Below, one piece after another: positions 61,971-64,000 of a stretch of DNA of 64,000 nt (position 1 is its first letter; the number at the start of each line of letters is the position of its first letter). The position numbers and the translations under genes are program-made. The stretch is from Marinirhabdus sp050859505 (lineage in GTDB: Bacteria > Bacteroidota > Bacteroidia > Flavobacteriales > Flavobacteriaceae): the NCBI RefSeq assembly GCF_050859505.1, contig NZ_CP193934.1, positions 806,001 to 870,000 of the forward strand. Direction: 5' to 3'. The notes under the pieces were generated by a model. It did not search any database. It was not told where the DNA came from and saw nothing but the letters and a program-made list of their open reading frames with translations.

Positions 61971-62408
61971 TTACTTAACTCCTGTACTTCCAAAACCACC
62001 TGCACCACGATCTGTTTCGGAAAGTATTGAAACTTCTTCAAATATTGCCCGTTCATGTTTGGCAATGACTAACTGAGCGATACGTTCTCCATTTTCAATG
62101 GTAAAATCTTCATTAGAAAGGTTCACCAAGATAACGCCAATTTCGCCACGATAGTCTGCATCTATGGTTCCTGGGCTGTTTAAAACTGTGATTCCTTTTT
62201 TGGCTGCCAGACCGCTCCTTGGGCGTACTTGTGCTTCAAAACCAATGGGCAGTTCAATAAAAAGACCTGTTTTTACGATGGCGCGTTGCAACGGTTTTAA
62301 AGTTGATGGCTCCGTTACGTTGGCGCGTATGTCCATTCCTGCGCTAGCGATGGTTTCGTAGCTTGGAAGTGGGTGATTGGATTTGTTTATTATTTTTATG
62401 GATGTCAT
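61971..62408 (-). CDS. dut: dUTP diphosphatase
   Basis: A 145-residue trimeric dUTPase that hydrolyses dUTP to dUMP and pyrophosphate, keeping uracil out of DNA. All five family motifs are present: AGMDIRANV, RPRSGLAAKKGI, LNSPGTIDADYRGEI, RIAQLVIAKHER and the C-terminal RGAGGFGSTG. The ATG is 14 bases after a palindromic repeat. Confidence 0.97.
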   Translation of the reverse strand: MTSIKIINKSNHPLPSYETIASAGMDIRANVTEPSTLKPLQRAIVKTGLFIELPIGFEAQVRPRSGLAAKKGITVLNSPGTIDADYRGEIGVILVNLSNEDFTIENGERIAQLVIAKHERAIFEEVSILSETDRGAGGFGSTGVK

Positions 62409-62422
62409 TGCTGTTTTTTGCT

Positions 62423-62471
62423 CCTCGGCTCCGTTCGGACACCAATGTTTGGTTCCCGATCGGAGTCGAGG
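62423..62471. repeat. Palindromic repeat before dut
   Basis: CCTCGGCTCCGTTCGG (62423-62438) pairs with CCGATCGGAGTCGAGG (62456-62471), 14 of 16 positions; ACCAA/TTGGT (62441-62453) pairs inside. It carries the CTCCG variant core shared with the arms at trpS and the nucleotidyltransferase. Confidence 0.75.
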
Positions 62472-62483
62472 GATTATTTAAAT

Positions 62484-62861
62484 TTACATTACTTTAGATG
62501 CCAAATAGCGTTGCACTGCATACACATCTATACTTTTATTAAATTTCTTACTTACGGTAGGCAAGTTCTCACTGGAAATCCAAATTTTTAATTCTGCGTC
62601 TAGGTCAAAGGTTCCTGCTGTTTCCAATGAAAATCGAGAAACATTTTTATAGGGCATAGATTTTACTTCTTGTTTACTTCCTGTAAGACCCTGCACATCT
62701 ATTAAAATAAGACGTTTATTTGTAAACATAAATACATCTCGCAGCAATTTGAAGCCTAATTCAATTTGTTCACCTTCAATGAGTAGACGCCCATACTTCT
62801 CATTTAATTTTTCTGAAGACACCTCGCTGGCGTTTCCCAATAATTTATTGAATAGGCTCAT
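62484..62861 (-). CDS. Bacterial PH-domain protein
   Basis: A 125-residue cytoplasmic protein. The pattern EGEQIELGFKLLRDVFMFTNKRLILIDVQG fits the bacterial PH (bPH) domain, followed by VKSMPYKNVSRFSLET and LKIWISSENL. The function of these small PH proteins is unknown. It starts 3 bases after the flippase stop, so the genes are cotranscribed. Confidence 0.82.
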   Translation of the reverse strand: MSLFNKLLGNASEVSSEKLNEKYGRLLIEGEQIELGFKLLRDVFMFTNKRLILIDVQGLTGSKQEVKSMPYKNVSRFSLETAGTFDLDAELKIWISSENLPTVSKKFNKSIDVYAVQRYLASKVM

Positions 62862-62864
62862 AGA

Positions 62865-64000
62865 TTATTTATTTATAATACGTTTCAAGTCCTTTTTTTC
62901 TGAAAGGAACACGAGTAACAAAAATACCAATAATAATACAGTTCCTATAATGAGATTGCTGTCAAAACCGTAAAATGCGATGGCCGAAAACCCTACAGAA
63001 AGTAACAAATAGCCTCCAATTTTCTTGAGGTCGTAGGGAACAGGATAGTATTTTCTGCCAAAAAAATAAGACAGCAGCATCATGGTACTGTAGGCAGCGA
63101 GTGTTGCAATGGCAGATCCCATATAACTCATACTAGGTATTAAAACGTAATTCAAGACTAACGTTAAGAACGCTCCCACTATCGAAATATAGGCGCCAAA
63201 CCTAGTCATATCTGTAACTTTGTACCAAACCGAAAGGTTGTGATAAATCCCCAAGCAGAGGTTTGCGAGTAGAATTATAGGCACTATAGAAAGCGCTACC
63301 CAATATTCTGAATCTGCTATTAGAATTTCTTTGAAAACATCTATATAAACAATCACCACCAACAAAATCACACTGCCGAAAATGGAGAAATACTTGGTAA
63401 TAGTAGCATAGGTTGTCTTCGCATTGTCCTCTTTGGCGTGGTTAAAGAAAAAAGGCTCTATCCCCAAACGGAATGCTGTAGCAAAAAGCGTCATAAACAC
63501 ACCTAGTTTATAGCAGGCTGCGTAGACGCCTACTTCGGTTTCTGCGATATTTTCAGGCAACAGATATTTCAGCATAATTTTGTCGAAGGCTTCGTTTATG
63601 CTGAAAGCGATTCCGGCAACGAGCACCGGGAAAGCATATTTCAGCATCTGTTTCCACAGTTTTTTGTTAAAGCTAAAACCAATTTTAAAATATAGTGGAA
63701 GCAAGAGCAATAGTGTTATTCCACTTGCAATTACGTTTGAAATAAAGACATACACTACTTTATTTTCTTCGGTATAAACAGCGTTCCAAAAAGAGTCTGA
63801 ATTTTCAGTAACCAATATGGGGAGCAGTAAGAAGAAGAAGAGGTTACACCCTAGGTTGATGCAAACATTCAAGATTTTGATAGCTGCGTAACGCATGGGC
63901 CGTTCATTGGCTCGAAACCATGCAAAAGGCAATACAACCAAAGCGTCCAATACTAGAATAAGCAATGCGTATGTAACATACTCTACTTTAAATTCTATCG
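62865..64000 (-). CDS. Oligosaccharide flippase family protein (N-terminus beyond right edge)
   Basis: The frame is open to the window edge, so the visible part is the C-terminal 378 residues of a longer membrane protein. About ten hydrophobic helices are seen (FVSNVIASGITLLLLLPLYFKI, AFPVLVAGIAFSINEAFDKIML, YMGSAIATLAAYSTMMLLSYF). The segment FSINEAFDKIMLKYLLPE and the overall pattern match the Wzx/RfbX polysaccharide exporter family. It would flip lipid-linked sugar units for surface glycans. It heads the left-going envelope cluster in this window. Confidence 0.88.
   Translation of the reverse strand, partial: IEFKVEYVTYALLILVLDALVVLPFAWFRANERPMRYAAIKILNVCINLGCNLFFFLLLPILVTENSDSFWNAVYTEENKVVYVFISNVIASGITLLLLLPLYFKIGFSFNKKLWKQMLKYAFPVLVAGIAFSINEAFDKIMLKYLLPENIAETEVGVYAACYKLGVFMTLFATAFRLGIEPFFFNHAKEDNAKTTYATITKYFSIFGSVILLVVIVYIDVFKEILIADSEYWVALSIVPIILLANLCLGIYHNLSVWYKVTDMTRFGAYISIVGAFLTLVLNYVLIPSMSYMGSAIATLAAYSTMMLLSYFFGRKYYPVPYDLKKIGGYLLLSVGFSAIAFYGFDSNLIIGTVLLLVFLLLVFLSEKKDLKRIINK

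Noticed and set aside
1..64000. tRNA or rRNA genes
   Set aside because: No cloverleaf with a T-loop and CCA end and no rRNA-like segment was recognised by eye; a covariance scan was not possible.

Overview
The window is chromosomal DNA from a low-GC Bacteroidota, almost certainly a (probably marine) member of the Flavobacteriaceae. Supporting signs are the gliding gene gldH next to ricT, an exported protease with a type IX secretion (T9SS) tail, -7 promoter elements of the TAnnTTTG type, signal peptides ending in ...AQ, DUF4292/EnvC and HU/SPOR genes typical of the class, and frequent intergenic palindromes. No rRNA, tRNA, CRISPR array, insertion sequence, phage or plasmid gene was seen. It reads as ordinary core chromosome, with most of the unusual structure between the genes.

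Layout: 1-4.1 kb holds the end of a gene leaving the left edge, a gene remnant, an exported S9 peptidase and a run of very small membrane-protein genes. 4.4-10.4 kb holds a TPR/AraC regulator, a PA0069-type radical SAM protein, an enoyl-CoA hydratase, an NtrY-like histidine kinase and hemJ. 10.5-15.2 kb holds a large sortilin-like BNR protein and a MATE transporter. 15.3-28.9 kb is a heme biosynthesis region: hemH, an AraC regulator, then hemA-hemC-hemD-hemE-DUF6973-EI24-GNAT-hemF, and after a secreted protein and a helicase, hemB. With hemJ this gives every step from glutamyl-tRNA to protoheme except hemL. 28.9-35.4 kb holds an exported DinB protein, a CNNM transporter, ogt, a serine hydrolase, an S41 peptidase and a PolB-type exonuclease. 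35.7-39.6 kb is a 1314-residue M36 metalloprotease. 40.1-49.2 kb holds a fused Dpp/Opp ATPase, CoA-transferase subunits, PBP1A, gldH, ricT and trhO. 49.3-57.4 kb holds recA, an ECF sigma factor with a fused anti-sigma/beta-barrel protein, plsC, trpS, dprA, an HU/SPOR protein and a thioesterase. 57.4-64 kb is a left-going cluster for the cell envelope: flippase, PH-domain protein, dut, nucleotidyltransferase, TPR protein, DUF4292 lipoprotein and EnvC.

The strongest unusual signal is a family of short palindromic repeats (arm core near TCTCGACTGCGCTCGA, with a variant near TTGAGCGGAGTCGAA). They sit 0 to 25 bases before the start codons of hemH, hemD, hemE, dut, the nucleotidyltransferase and trpS, with a lone arm about 70 bases before ricT. 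Reading two of them as protein gives false N-terminal extensions, so the starts of hemD and the nucleotidyltransferase have been corrected here. A different palindrome lies in frame inside hemD. Other points worth a second look are the tandem tiny membrane-protein genes at 3.2-4.1 kb, a cysteine-rich insert in ferrochelatase, a helicase with two membrane-type segments, and the translationally coupled genes of unknown role between hemE and hemF. No clear new defence or mobile system was found.
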